Below, piece by piece: positions 35,589-46,479 of a DNA stretch of 64,000 nt; within the stretch, counting starts at the first letter, position 1; each line of letters opens with the position of its first letter. Location of the stretch: contig NC_087073.1 in the NCBI RefSeq assembly GCF_026151205.1, positions 16,263,837 to 16,327,836 on the forward strand. Direction: 5' to 3'. The notes beneath the pieces are model-generated. The model saw only the letters and a program-made list of their open reading frames with translations. It made no database searches and was not told the origin of the DNA. Origin of the DNA: Bolinopsis microptera (lineage: Eukaryota; Ctenophora; Tentaculata; Lobata; Bolinopsidae). The translations under genes and the position numbers were made by a program.

Positions 35589-36896
35589 ATTTTCCGATAT
35601 TTGAATCAAAAATAATTTTTATTTGGATTTCAAAGTACGCGCTACGCCGCGCAGTTAGAAATCGCAATAAAGAGATTTAACCAAATTTTTTGTTGCGCCA
35701 TTTTTATTCTCATATCAAATATGCGCTGATACTTTTCGGTCGAATTTCTTTTTGTTGCCGCTCATAGCAATTAGCATAGAGCCTCAATGCACACACCGTA
35801 TATTTAGTTTGATAGTAGTTGTTTTGTTGCACATTGTAATGCAGATGTTACTAAATGATCTTGAGAGGGTATTTAATATAACTGAGTTAGTGTTACTGCG
35901 TTTTGGCTGCGATGTGCTGGAGACTACTAGAAACTTGTTTTAGTATAGAATAGCTTAGTGGATCAGGATGTTGCTAAATTAAATTCCTTGTTACACTCGT
36001 TTAGTTCTGGACAGGATTTGAACGTTTTACACTTTTATCAGATCATTTCAATCATGCTTCATACCGAAATTACAATTAACCCATTCAAGCCTTGTATAAA
36101 CAATAACGGACAGTATTCTGTGTTAGAAAAAATATATGTACTTCCAATCGAATCGTGCAATTGCCTTGGTACACAGGTGCACATTCTTTGATGCCCGAAA
36201 CGCATTCCAAGCTCTAGATATCTGCCTTCAATAATGGCCTATAATCACATTTGCCAAAAAACAGCTGCTTTGTAATGCTGGTGTGTCCCACTTAGTTTGA
36301 TTATCTTAGTGAAGCTGTAATATCGAACTCGAAGACCTGTTTCGTTATTATTTCTTGAAATGCAGGTATTTGAAGGTTTTGAAGCAATTTTTTTCAATTA
36401 ATCTATTTTCCTGGTGTAGAAACAGACCTAACTTGATGTATATTGTTTATTCTAATTAAAGTATATTTGAATTTAAAATATGAACTTCAAATATCATTAT
36501 TTCTAGCTGAACCAGAATTTCCTTTGGGACGAGATGCTTTCCTGACAAACATTATTGTATGCTGATATAATAATTAACAACCGATCCTATGGGCTGAAAT
36601 ATGTAAGTACTTTGTTCAAGCTTGATGTGACCTTTTTTTATCTTAGTATACTTATGACTGCTTTAGCTCAGCCTTTATAATAAAAGATAACCTCTTACCA
36701 AGCGATTGTGGAGAGAAATGACAGTCCTATTTACCATTACCATTTTACAACTATTTAACAGTACCACCAACTGACTGTAATTTTCAAGCAAGAATTATTA
36801 CTGATGAAAACCCATTAAATACCTAAAACTGCGTTGTACAAACACACTTGTTTATTGATAGTTAACATTAAGGATGGTTGATGCCTGTTAAGTTCA
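35589..36896. other. AT-rich spacer inside the inverted arms
   Basis: No conserved gene recognised. Two short frames (35752-35943 and 35958-36191, 63 and 77 codons) lack domains or family resemblance and are not supported as genes. Confidence 0.4.
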
Positions 36897-36899
36897 TTA

Positions 36900-37162
36900 C
36901 AGTGGAGTTCCCACCTACGAGTGGTGGCTGAGAGGTGGCGCGCCTGAGAGGTGGCGCACCTGAGAGGTGGCGCGCCTGAGAGGTGGCGCGGTGTATGCAG
37001 AGTATGATAATGTCAGCCTTGCCGCGGACGCGATAATTCAAACGTAATGAAAGCTAATGTCAGCTGCGCCGCAAGGCTGACATTATCATACTCTGCATAC
37101 ACCGCGCCACCTCTCAAGCGCGCCACCTCTCAGTTTACCACTCGTAGGTGGGAACTCCACTG
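36900..37162. mobile_element. 263 bp palindromic MITE with TTA duplication (PIF/Harbinger-like)
   Basis: The ends CAGTGGAGTTCCCACCTACG and its inverse are flanked by TTA at 36897-36899 and 37163-37165. A 3-bp TTA/TWA duplication is the signature of PIF/Harbinger transposons. The left arm holds four tandem 16-mers (CTGAGAGGTGGCGCGC, starts 36928, 36944, 36960, 36976); the right arm holds two inverted copies. The core pairs again as GCAGAGTATGATAATGTCAG with its inverse. No coding capacity. Confidence 0.8.
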
Positions 37163-37639
37163 TTATGCTCATCTACTTACCAGTTTATTTACAGCCAATT
37201 CTTATCATTGTGACTTTAGCAAGTGGATATTTTCAATGCAACATTTAAACATCGTTTTTAGGCAAGATTGGGCAATTTGGTTTTGATCACTGGATTGATC
37301 ACCAAAAGTTACTTAATTGAATAATAATTTGAAACTAAATCATTCGAAATCACTGATTAAGTGCCATTGATTGAGTGAAGAAATCACAGATTAAGTGCCA
37401 GGATCATGTATCCGTGCCAGATCTTAAAATGGTCATAACTCGGCTTAGTTGTAAACAACGAACTTGAAGTTATAGGAAAGCACTTCAATTATCAAACCAA
37501 GTCCAAATGTGTCTGGAAATTTTGGAGTTCCTAACTCAAAACGTTCTCAATTTATGGTGACAATAGAGAAAAAGAGGGAGTGTACAACCCTATACAATCT
37601 CACTAGTGACAATATACCTTTATTTACTTTTGAAACACT

Positions 37640-38210
37640 GAGACAGTCTGAGTTCTTTAGCTTTGATCAGTATCTGATGAACGGTGCTAGAGTTTCAAAA
37701 TGATACTTTGACAGCTCTGGGTTTTTCAGCAGACATATTCCCAATTTGAGCAGCTTCGAAGCGTGGCTTTTCTGCAATTTGTTCAAACACATCACAAATT
37801 TGATCGCCAAGTTTCTCTCCTGTATCCTCCTTGAGACTAAAAATGAAGACATTTCTGCAATCTGCTGCGATCTTCTTCAGCTACAACATAATTCCAAACT
37901 ATTTTCTTCAAGTTTTCTGCCGTGAAAGTGGAGACAGAGCTGGGGGAAGGGTTTCCTCTGCATTTTTTGCTGATTTCTGAGCACTGATGATTTCACTTTT
38001 CATTTCCTCTATCTTTTTATTCGTGGAGAATACGCTGATATTAGACAATACCCTAAAACGCATCAAAAAGGTGCTTTACTAGAACGTCCTTGTTTGGTTT
38101 CTTGAACTTCTCGAATGTGATATCACTATCTTCATCAAAGTTTATTGTCTTCATTACCTCAACCCAAATACCAAGATCATTAGAAGCATCTGAAAGCTGG
38201 TCAAAATGTT
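37640..38210 (-). pseudogene. Degenerate LINE ORF1 (coiled coil + RRM-like)
   Basis: Minus-strand frames with at least three breaks. They read HFDQLSDASNDLGIWVEVMK, then NKKIEEMKSEIISAQKSAKN, then EEDRS and NVFIFSLKEDTGEKLGDQI, then EKPRF and KPRAVKVSF. The order (N-terminal helix, coiled coil, EEDRS + RRM-like beta strand, then RPVKxxF) parallels the intact ORF1 at 42294-43244. Both belong to non-LTR retrotransposon ORF1 proteins, which bind element RNA. This copy is dead. Confidence 0.6.
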
Positions 38211-38330
38211 TACTTGACTACATTAGAGAGTCTAAGTACACATCTTCCATAACGTACTCACAATTGTATAGCACCGGACACAAAGTAGCAGATAAGTCGT
38301 CGAATTATAGCAATAAGAGATGTACATGTA

Positions 38331-39052
38331 AGAAATGTAGTAAATCAAAGTTTTCACTTTTTAGTCCCCGTCGGATCACATGATTTCTCTCCGCATAGAA
38401 TTGGTTCCCAATTAGTGGTTTTACAGTACCGTCGAGCTAGAATAAAGACTCCATATGAGTGTGTTACGTATTGTTAAGCTAGGATCTTAGCATTAAGCAA
38501 TAAGGTGTCAGAGAGCTAAGAGATGACAGGGAGTGATAGACAAGGTTCGACCGGGATCCCGGTTTATAATCCCGGATTTTTTGAAAAACTGAAGTTTAAA
38601 GCAAAATTATTTACCAATTAATAAACAAAACACTGTCAGAGTCAAGTGCCAATTTGTTGGGTAAGCTGTGCTTGTGCTTTTTATCAGTTGCGGATACCAG
38701 ATTTTAATGTAAGTGTTAAGTGCTGGTTTTCTTAGCTATGATCCCGGTCCCAAATCTGGCTGAATCCCGGTCCCGGCGTATACCTGGTTCCGGCACTCCT
38801 TTCCAGTCCCGGCCAAAAAAGCAGTCCCGGTCGATCCTTGGTGACAGAAGGGGCGGTAAATAATGTTTTGTTTCTGATGTTGGTCAAAGAGCGTACTGTA
38901 TAGCATTGAACCTACACAGTTTTAGTACCCATCACTTGAGTACTTGTGAACCATAGTCCATGACCACTAATTGGGAACCAATTCTGTGCGGAGAGAAACC
39001 ATGTGATCCGACGGCCAAGGGGACCAAAAAGTGAAAACTCTGATTTACCGCA
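38331..39052. mobile_element. ~720 bp inverted-repeat element
   Basis: 38331-38430 and 38958-39052 are inverted copies, including AAGTTTTCACTTTTTAGTCC, GTCGGATCACATGATTTCTC and ATTGGTTCCCAATTAGTGG. The middle contains clustered CCCGGTCCCGG words (38550-38840). No ORF. A non-autonomous DNA element is likely. Confidence 0.65.
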
Positions 39053-40252
39053 CTATTTATCTTTCCCCAAACTGTACTGTAAGTCGGGGTTTTACTGTAT
39101 ATATTATCACGAAGATCAGCCCAGGCTAGTAATTGCCATCCTGATATTTAAAGTAAATACCATTTTATTTAGAAAATAAGTGCTTACTTTCTATCACCAT
39201 CTTATCAGTAATACTAGGCAAAATAGTGATACGTATACATATAATATAGTGCAGAGTGCTACATAGAGATCAATTGTTTCATCTTAAGTTTGTTACGCAG
39301 CTTACGCTCATACCTGGTAGTGGTAGTGGTACCAGTAGTAGTGATAGATTGCCCGACCCTAATCGTGGGTTTTAATCACGTGCTTCATGCTTGTTATAGG
39401 TGGTTTTCAGCTGTTATGTTCTAAAAATTATAGCGCTCATTGTAAGACGTAGGTTCAATGTTGGTATGGTTTTAATTAAATTAGTTACCCAGAATTTTAT
39501 TAAGATATTGTAACGTAATAGCTTTTTGAGTTCCGTTATTTTGTTTAAGTGTAATTGTTATTCAAAACATATAATTTCAGGTGTTAAAAGCTTGGAGCAA
39601 GACACATTACGATCGATGGCGTTCGCTGACTGATGCATTGCTATTTACTGCTGACTAGCTTATCCTTTTGTTGCCTCTATTCTGTGATGAACACCAATTA
39701 GAATCAATCGATTTAATTCACAGGATATTACGATTGTTTACAAGGGCCCTAGCACCTGTAGTTTAAGTTATTCGATTCGATTTTTATTAAATAACGCCAT
39801 TTTTCTTTTTCTGATCTATTATTAGAGCTGTCAATGTCTTCATCTTATATTTACTGCTGCGATGTTTTACTTTATTTTATATATCAGTTGAGACTAATTA
39901 ATGAATTTGAGGAATTTACAAGTTTTAAATTTTTGATAATATTTGATATTTCGCCATATTTATAAATGTGTTATCAGTAGTCAATAACTACACGATATGT
40001 AATGTATTTGATTTCTGTTTGTGTGTACAACCACTCCCGTGCATAGTAAAGCAGGCGGAGACTTGCACGTGCACGTGTTAAGAATTTGGAGCTAAATTTC
40101 GATCATTTACTGTTGAGTTTAGAGTGTTCTACGAAATAATAGCATGTATCTTCGGTTGTGATTTAAATTTTATGATACGATAAAAATTGATTTCTAGCTT
40201 CCTCCCTGTGACAACGGATTTTCTAGTATGTCTTTAGAGTAAAATAAAGGTC
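39053..40252. other. AT-rich spacer
   Basis: No gene supported. The end near 40140-40230 (AGCTTCCTCCCTGTGACAAC) resembles 31070-31175, suggesting another old dispersed repeat. Confidence 0.4.
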
Positions 40253-40434
40253 GAGACATATTTATATGGTACGAAATTCGGGGATTTTTGGAAAAAATGG
40301 GAAAAAATCCCCATATTTTCGTACTGAATTTCTGAAATTTCGTACTGAATTACTGAATTTCTGAAAAAAATCCCCATATTTTCGTTCCCCCATAATTTCG
40401 ATCCCCGCTAATTATGATCCACATAAATATGTCT
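40253..40434. mobile_element. 182 bp MITE-like foldback
   Basis: GAGACATATTTATATGGTAC at the left is inverted at the right (GATCCACATAAATATGTCTT), about 30 bp of imperfect inverted ends with GGGG/CCCC at the inner side. The interior repeats TACTGAATTTCTGAA and CCCCATATTTTCG. Confidence 0.6.
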
Positions 40435-41059
40435 TGTAAGGTATGCACCACATACGATGGAATCAAACATTATACTTCGATCAATTATGCGCAATATCAC
40501 GAACATCTTCTAGACCGGCAACAGAAATCAAACTAAAATGATGCTAAATTCATCTTGTATTGTACTGATTACAAGTACGATTCACTCGATGTCAGAACAA
40601 ATTCGGGAACTAAGACTTGTGAAATGGTAGATACCTATAATCTATATTTTAATACTCACTATTAGGGATATAACGGACAGCATTACAGCAATAGTCTTTA
40701 ATGCTTTAAATGTTCAATAAACTCCTCGCATGTTTGGGTGTACTTCAGCATACTAGTTGCATACCATAAAGATTTAAGATATAACCTGATCTCGTTCTAT
40801 TAACAAACGGTTCTAGATACAGTTGGGAGCAAGCAGGCCATAAATGGGGGCACCAGGCCACCATTTCATTAATTTATGTATTGGTTAATTAAGTAATTAG
40901 TGACGTGGCTAATTACTAGCTGAACTCTCTACAATTAATTCCAATTATAGTTGTTAATAACTAGTTTCAGAATAAGTTAGATTCACATTCGACACAAAAA
41001 CCGAGAATGCACTCTGGCATTGTTCGTGCGCTGCTCGGGAGAGCACGTTTCCTTGATTT

Positions 41060-41755
41060 GTGTAGGGGATTTCACACTTGTATGAGTTCCCTGGTATTTG
41101 GAACATTTTCAGGTGGTTTAATGGTTATTTGAAAAATGAAGATGATTTTACCAACTTAGTGAACTTAGCAAGAGATAGAGTAGGATGGAGGAGTTTATTT
41201 ACTTTGAGACATATTGAACGAATGAGTCTTCGTAAGCGTAAATAGGCCAGCACTTTGCTGAGCCTCTTTAGGTGCTCTTTTGTTTATAGATGTTATTATA
41301 TATTAATGGTTAGTACTTGTCCCTAACAATTAGAAAAACCGAGTTTCGACATCTTGACCCACTCAGGCCACTCCCAGGGGCCACGCCCACCCCAAAATTA
41401 CTGAAATCCAGGTCAAATCAAGAATGAGAATCTTTACCCTTGTATGGATTTATGTTCCGGGGTATTTGGAACATGTTTAGGATGTTTAATAGTTATTACC
41501 TGTCCCAAACCATCAGAAAGACCGAGTTTCGACATCTTGACTCACTCAGGCCACTCCCAGGGGCCTCGCCCACCCCGAAATTACTGAAATCCAGGTCAAA
41601 TCAAGAATGAGAATCTTTACCCCTGTAGGAGATTTATGTTCCGGGGTATTTGGAACATGATTTGGTGGTTAGATAGGAAGTACCTGACCCCAACAACCAA
41701 AGAAACTAATTTTCGACGTCTTGACCCACTCAGGCCACTCCCAGGGACAATTCGA
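41060..41755. repeat. ~180 bp tandem repeat, about three copies, first copy interrupted
   Basis: Blocks GTTCCGGGGTATTTGGAACA, CCGAGTTTCGACATCTTGAC and CAGGCCACTCCCAGGG recur with ~180 bp spacing (GAGTTTCGAC at 41341 and 41524; a TTTTCGACGTCTTGAC variant near 41710). In the first copy the run is split at about 41130-41310 by foreign sequence (see the LINE tail fragment). Confidence 0.7.
41131..41245 (+). pseudogene. LINE ORF2 C-terminal tail fragment
   Basis: The frame reads DDFTNLVNLARDRVGWRSLF, then TLRHIERMSLRKRK and a TAG stop. 'LARDRxxWRxL' just before the stop is the usual end of many LINE ORF2 proteins. It sits inside the first copy of the 180 bp tandem repeat, so it looks like a short 3' LINE insertion. 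Confidence 0.45.
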
Positions 41756-41976
41756 AACTATTTTTAGGGGATTTGAAATCCGTGTAAAATCCCCTACAAA
41801 ATCCCCAACAAAATTCAGGGAAACGTCTTCTGCTACGTTACTCGGAATTGTAACGCGCAATTTAACAATTTGTAGACAAAGAAGCGCGCCGCGAACCACG
41901 CGGAATATCAATTGTCTCTTCAAGTATTTCAAACTCTGTTGACAAAATAAATTGATTGTGACTCTAATAATGGATT

Positions 41977-42257
41977 AAAAATTACGGCATACAGCAAATC
42001 TTGTGTAAAAAACTGTGATAAACAATATGCTGTTAAAAAAATTTGTCAAAAAGTTTAAGAACACGATGTCCCGCCCAATTTTCTGAAGTGACAATTTTGG
42101 GACTTTGACGGGCTATAACTTTCGCTAGGAGCAGCCATTTCCCCAAAACTTGGTACCATATGACTCTACTCAATGAGACCTTTCCAATGGTGTATAATAT
42201 GTTGGGTTTTGAGACATAAAATATCACCCACAAGTTGGCGCTCTTAGTACATACACT
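41977..42257. repeat. Right 281 bp inverted-repeat arm
   Basis: Inverted partner of 35308-35588. Its outer end lies only 36 bp before the ATG of the intact ORF1 at 42294, so this arm is also the immediate 5' flank of that gene. Confidence 0.75.
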
Positions 42258-42293
42258 ATACATTGTTTGTACATTTTCTGTACAACGTGTACG

Positions 42294-43244
42294 ATGCCTT
42301 TGCCGCTACAGAATGAACACTTGGATATGATAGATGATGCTATGGTTATGAATGGCCAGTTCCTTACGGAGTATGTGAATCAGATACACATGGCAACTAA
42401 CAGTATTTTCAAGGAGATTAGAAGTAAAATCGGTGCCGAACACAACGATGATGTGCAATTTGACAAACTGAACCAGAGAAGTGTGCCTAGAGAGAGGTTA
42501 TCAGAATGGCTAGAGACAGTGTGCTGTTTGCTGAACGATTACTGTGGTCCATTGTTACAATCTGCCACAGAAACAGCTACCGACAACAGGGTGTTCAGGA
42601 AAGAAAAAATAGAAGATGCGACTAAGATCATAGAACTGCAAGAGAAGTTACTCTTTAAGCAAGAAGAAGATATGACAAAAATCAGTGATCTGCAGGAGAA
42701 GTTAGCTTTGAAGAAGGATGACGAGATTGGAACTGTGAAAAGTGCAGCTCAGAAAGAGATTAAGACCTTTTCGTCTCTGTTGAAAAACACGTGCAAAAAC
42801 GCCTTTGCACCGAAGAAAATCCAAGCTGCAGTGAAAAGGGTTGCCCTAGAAGAAGATCGAAGTAAAAGTCTGATTATCTTTGGGATTCCAGAGACTGAGG
42901 AGAACCTGGATGCTAAGGTATCTGGTATTTTGTTGGACCATCTCAACGAAAAACCAAAAATTTTGAGATGTAATAGAGTTGGAAAGGACACAAGTGAACG
43001 AGTCAGACCAGTTAAATTCACTTTGTCAAGCTCAGATCAAGCTCGTACCATCTTGAGCAAGACTAAGTTATTAAGACATGTAGACGGGTTTACTTCTGTT
43101 TACATAACTCCTGATAGATCAGCTGCAGACAGAATAGCCTACAAGAAAGTTGTCGTCCAGCTACTCAATAAAAGGACAGCAGAGCCGGACAAAGTTCACG
43201 TAATCAGGAACTTTAGAGTCATTAGCTCGGAGAAGGAGCCTTGA
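42294..43244 (+). CDS. Intact LINE-type ORF1 protein (coiled coil + RRM-like), 316 aa, no ORF2
   Basis: Start chosen at the first ATG (MPLPLQNEHLDMIDDAM). N-terminal helical region to about residue 90; strong coiled coil about 95-165 (KIIELQEKLLF, KISDLQEKLAL, 14 residues apart); then EEDRSKSLIIFGIPETEEN, the first strand of an RRM-like fold, RVRPVKFTLSS and TSVYITPDRSAADRIAYKK. This order is typical of ORF1 of CR1/L2-type non-LTR retrotransposons, which package element RNA. The ORF is uninterrupted while the related copy at 37640-38210 is decayed. Downstream (43245-43740) no endonuclease or RT frame follows, so it is a solo ORF1: either a rearranged young element or a candidate for host use. 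Confidence 0.7.
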   Translation: MPLPLQNEHLDMIDDAMVMNGQFLTEYVNQIHMATNSIFKEIRSKIGAEHNDDVQFDKLNQRSVPRERLSEWLETVCCLLNDYCGPLLQSATETATDNRVFRKEKIEDATKIIELQEKLLFKQEEDMTKISDLQEKLALKKDDEIGTVKSAAQKEIKTFSSLLKNTCKNAFAPKKIQAAVKRVALEEDRSKSLIIFGIPETEENLDAKVSGILLDHLNEKPKILRCNRVGKDTSERVRPVKFTLSSSDQARTILSKTKLLRHVDGFTSVYITPDRSAADRIAYKKVVVQLLNKRTAEPDKVHVIRNFRVISSEKEP

Positions 43245-43789
43245 GAGTTTTATATTTTCTATAAGTACAATATTATATGTTTTGATTCATTGATTAATTA
43301 ATTGTTGCTAGGGCCCAATGTTATTGCGGGTGTGGTATTTACTGCACACTACCGTGTTTTGGTTACCCCTCTTTCAATACATAATTTGGGTTTCGATATT
43401 CTGGGATAGTGAGAATTAGGGCTATATCGGATTTTTCCTTTTATAACTGGGTTTATTTAGAAGCATTCAATTCTGTATAATTATGTATTGTTTGAAAAGT
43501 TTTAGATAAAAAAAAATTTTATGAGCAAGAAGATTGCAAAATTAAAACAGCGCGAAATCAAGCCTGTTAGAAAATAAATCACCCTATTATATGAAAAGAA
43601 GATCTACGAAGAAAAATAGAAGATGTTTAAATCAATTGACCAACTGAGTAGCAACAGCACAAAACTTATGATTGAAAGACTGAAAGACACAGCTGAAAAA
43701 GTTACCTGGGGACTCCAGGCTATTATGTTCATTAACATAGCCTGGCGTAATCGAACCCTCTAAAACGCGGAAATAGGCGCGTTTATGCA
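43245..43789. other. AT-rich spacer after the solo ORF1
   Basis: No RT, endonuclease or other gene seen in either strand. The expected ORF2 is absent. Confidence 0.5.
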
Positions 43790-43844
43790 ATTTTACAATC
43801 AAATAACCAGATTTTACGATCTAACTCAGCGCGCGGCTCTTTTA

Positions 43845-43960
43845 GCGCATACGTCACTTCTTTCTTATTGGTAGTTGGCGTGCACGTGATCTTTTGCGCG
43901 GCTGTAATTGGTTCTGAACGATCACGTGAATGCGAGTCACGTGCGCTGTAACATCCAATG
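43845..43960. promoter_or_regulatory. Promoter-like cluster: CRE-like, three CACGTG and three CCAAT boxes
   Basis: TACGTCA at 43850-43856; CACGTG at 43883-43888, 43923-43928 and 43938-43943; ATTGG (CCAAT on minus) at 43867-43871 and 43907-43911; CCAAT at 43955-43959. GC content and CpG rise locally (GCGCGCGGC). These are known binding sites for CREB/ATF, bHLH-ZIP (USF/MYC type) and NF-Y. No convincing coding exon is adjacent on either side, so the gene it would serve is not identified. Confidence 0.45.
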
Positions 43961-44239
43961 AGCATTCGCACTTTTTTTCAGGGCGATGGAGGTCGTAATT
44001 CACTCAGCCCGAATAAAGATTCGGCGGAATGACAGGCTGAGCGTTGACGGATGTTACTCGTCTAAATTTCTTCGAAGTAGCGCGCGCCGGGCCAGATCAT
44101 TAACAATGGTCAAGCTGAGCGCAGCCCAGTAACTGAAAAAGAAGCTAAATGTAAACAAATGTGGAACAAGAAGGAACGCTTCCTCAGACACAGGAAGCAT
44201 AAAGAATCGACACCCTGTACCCTATCGGAAATCAGCGAC

Positions 44240-44857
44240 TTCTCTTTACTGTCCATTTTGTCCCTGTGTATTTGTTTCGTTTGTCTCTGTCCTTTTTGTC
44301 CATTTTGTCCATTTTGTCCCCGCCTTTTTTGTCTTTTTTGTCCCTATTATCTTTTTTGTCCCTTTTGTCCCTCTTGTCCATTTTGTCCCTTTTGTCTTTG
44401 TCTTTTTTCAGTTTTTTTTTGTGCAGGGATAAAATGGACAGTGGCACCCCCCCCTTATAGTGTAGCCACAGTAAAACATTTTTCACTATTTGGTAGCGTT
44501 ATTCACACGCGAAGAGGAAAAATTTGATCATAAGACACTCAAAAAGTAAAGAAATTTGGCCCTCAAAATTAGGCTGGCCTTCTATCTGAAGCCCACTAGG
44601 TTGATATACAGGATAAAATATTGAATTCTCCGATTAATAAAGCTCCCTAAAATCTTTCGGAAAATAACTGGATATTCACACTAAAGATACACTAAATTTA
44701 AGCCAACTTTGACGCGCTACAGTTTTTAAACTAGGCTAGATATCAACAAACGGTTTTTTGCCCCTGAAAATATGGTCAAATATCTTAAAGATTTTCTATC
44801 TCTCCCAAACCACCTCCAAACTTTATTATTTTGTTACTGGTTACCGTTATCGTGGAA
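44240..44857. mobile_element. Inverted relative of the 31.2-33.05 kb element
   Basis: Starts with a long TTTTGTCC-type tract (44245-44440) and a C run followed by TTATAG (44450-44459), the inverse of the arrangement near 32.89 kb. It ends with TGGAATTGCCC (about 44848-44858), the inverse of the left end at 31241. The inner part is shorter. Frames in the tract (for example 44159-44527) are low-complexity artefacts. Confidence 0.5.
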
Positions 44858-46479
44858 TTGCCCATATATAATACAGGGGGGCCATAAGTCAGTGTGCAAC
44901 CGTTGGGTCTTATACCTCCGCCGGGTTTTTATATTTGAGAGTTGTTGCTTTGCAGATGGCATACTGTACCTACTTGTTCGAGGATTCTGTCGCCAAAATT
45001 TGAAAATTCGAATATTTTAGACCACGCCCATTCAATATTAAAACACCTATATTGTTCTCTCTGAACATCAGAGACGTTAGATTATTAAATGCTGCATCTG
45101 ATCTGAAAAATGAGGCAAAACGGATTAGAAATTATGACGAAGTTATCAAGCATTTTGTGTAGTATCTCGTTACCAAAATTGATTAGGTGATTATGTGACA
45201 CCGTGACACGACACCTTAATTGGGCACCCTTAACAATTCCCATTATTTTTAACGGAATGGTGATTGGTGGTTAACGGAGTCACATTATTACGTGATTAGG
45301 TAAGCCAATCACCTGATCACATGTAATGATAAAGCTCGTTATGCTTTATATCTCAGTCATCTGAGAAGCTACAACTCTAATTTTTTCAGGACAAACGTAA
45401 TTCAAATGGCCAAACACAATTCACTAAAATATAGCTTGATCCGACTATCAAATAAATGCAAAAATGAACCTTCATTTGAAAAAAAATGAACTCGAATATT
45501 TTTCGAGTTGACAAATTCCTTGAACCAGTGGTGGTATTAAGCCATACCAAAAAGAATTATTTCAATTGGGCACTCAGTGACTAAGCTATTGAGGCCAACG
45601 TTTGCATACTGGCTTTTGGCACCCTGTATATAATATATATACAATACATATAATATATATCATAGCATATATGCTGATGATGATATATATTATATGTATT
45701 TTATATATATTATATGTATTTTGTAAGAAAAAGAAAGACCATGGCCCCTCTTGCAATTTAGATGGTAGAGCCACAGTATGCTTTGTCTCATTTTAAGTTT
45801 TCCCAAAGAATTTTAGAAAAAAAATCTGATTTTTTAGTAATAACTAAATACACTGTGAAATCATCATGAAATGTAATGATAATGCGATAATTTTCACAAA
45901 AGCAATAACAAATAAGTAATTGTTTATTGACGTAAAGATTTTGACTAACGTTCTATGAGCAAAGTTTGAAACTGTTAACTTTTAACTGTAAACTATGAAA
46001 AGAAACCAGTCATTTACTTATCAAAATTCAATTGACTTCTTTTGTTGACAGCAAATCCTAATTAGGAATTAAAACAAAATAAATTTTAGCTGCACATCTA
46101 ATCATGATATAAAGCAATTCATATTGATTTAGGGAATAGATTTACAAGGCCAAGGGTCAAGCAAAAAATTCATTTAAGCTTGCAGTTTTGCAATTTTGTA
46201 ATTTATCTGGATTGTGTCACATAAAATCCTGTCTTTGTTTAAGACTTGCTATTAGTTATATTTCAAGATTTATACCTACTAATGTTTTAATTTTGTTTGT
46301 AAAAATTTGCATTCTGTCTGTTTTGTTGCAATCTAGAACTTTACACAGATTTTTATCACAGCCCCTAAGTGGCGTAACGAAGCAGCGTTCTCTTTATCCT
46401 GAAATGTTGTGAGAGATTAGCCTGCCAAGTTTCAGAGGTATCTTCATTCTCTTCGACTGCTTTTTCCTCCTCTTCCTCT
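44858..46479. other. AT-rich spacer with TA-rich microsatellite
   Basis: No supported gene. TA-rich simple sequence (ATATATAC/ATATAATATAT) at about 45629-45722. Confidence 0.4.

Noticed and set aside
44159-44527. 122-codon frame rich in Cys, Pro, Phe
   Set aside because: Translation of the TTTTGTCC low-complexity tract; no conserved domain.
45586-45796. Tyr/Ile-rich frames on both strands
   Set aside because: They are translations of the TA microsatellite.
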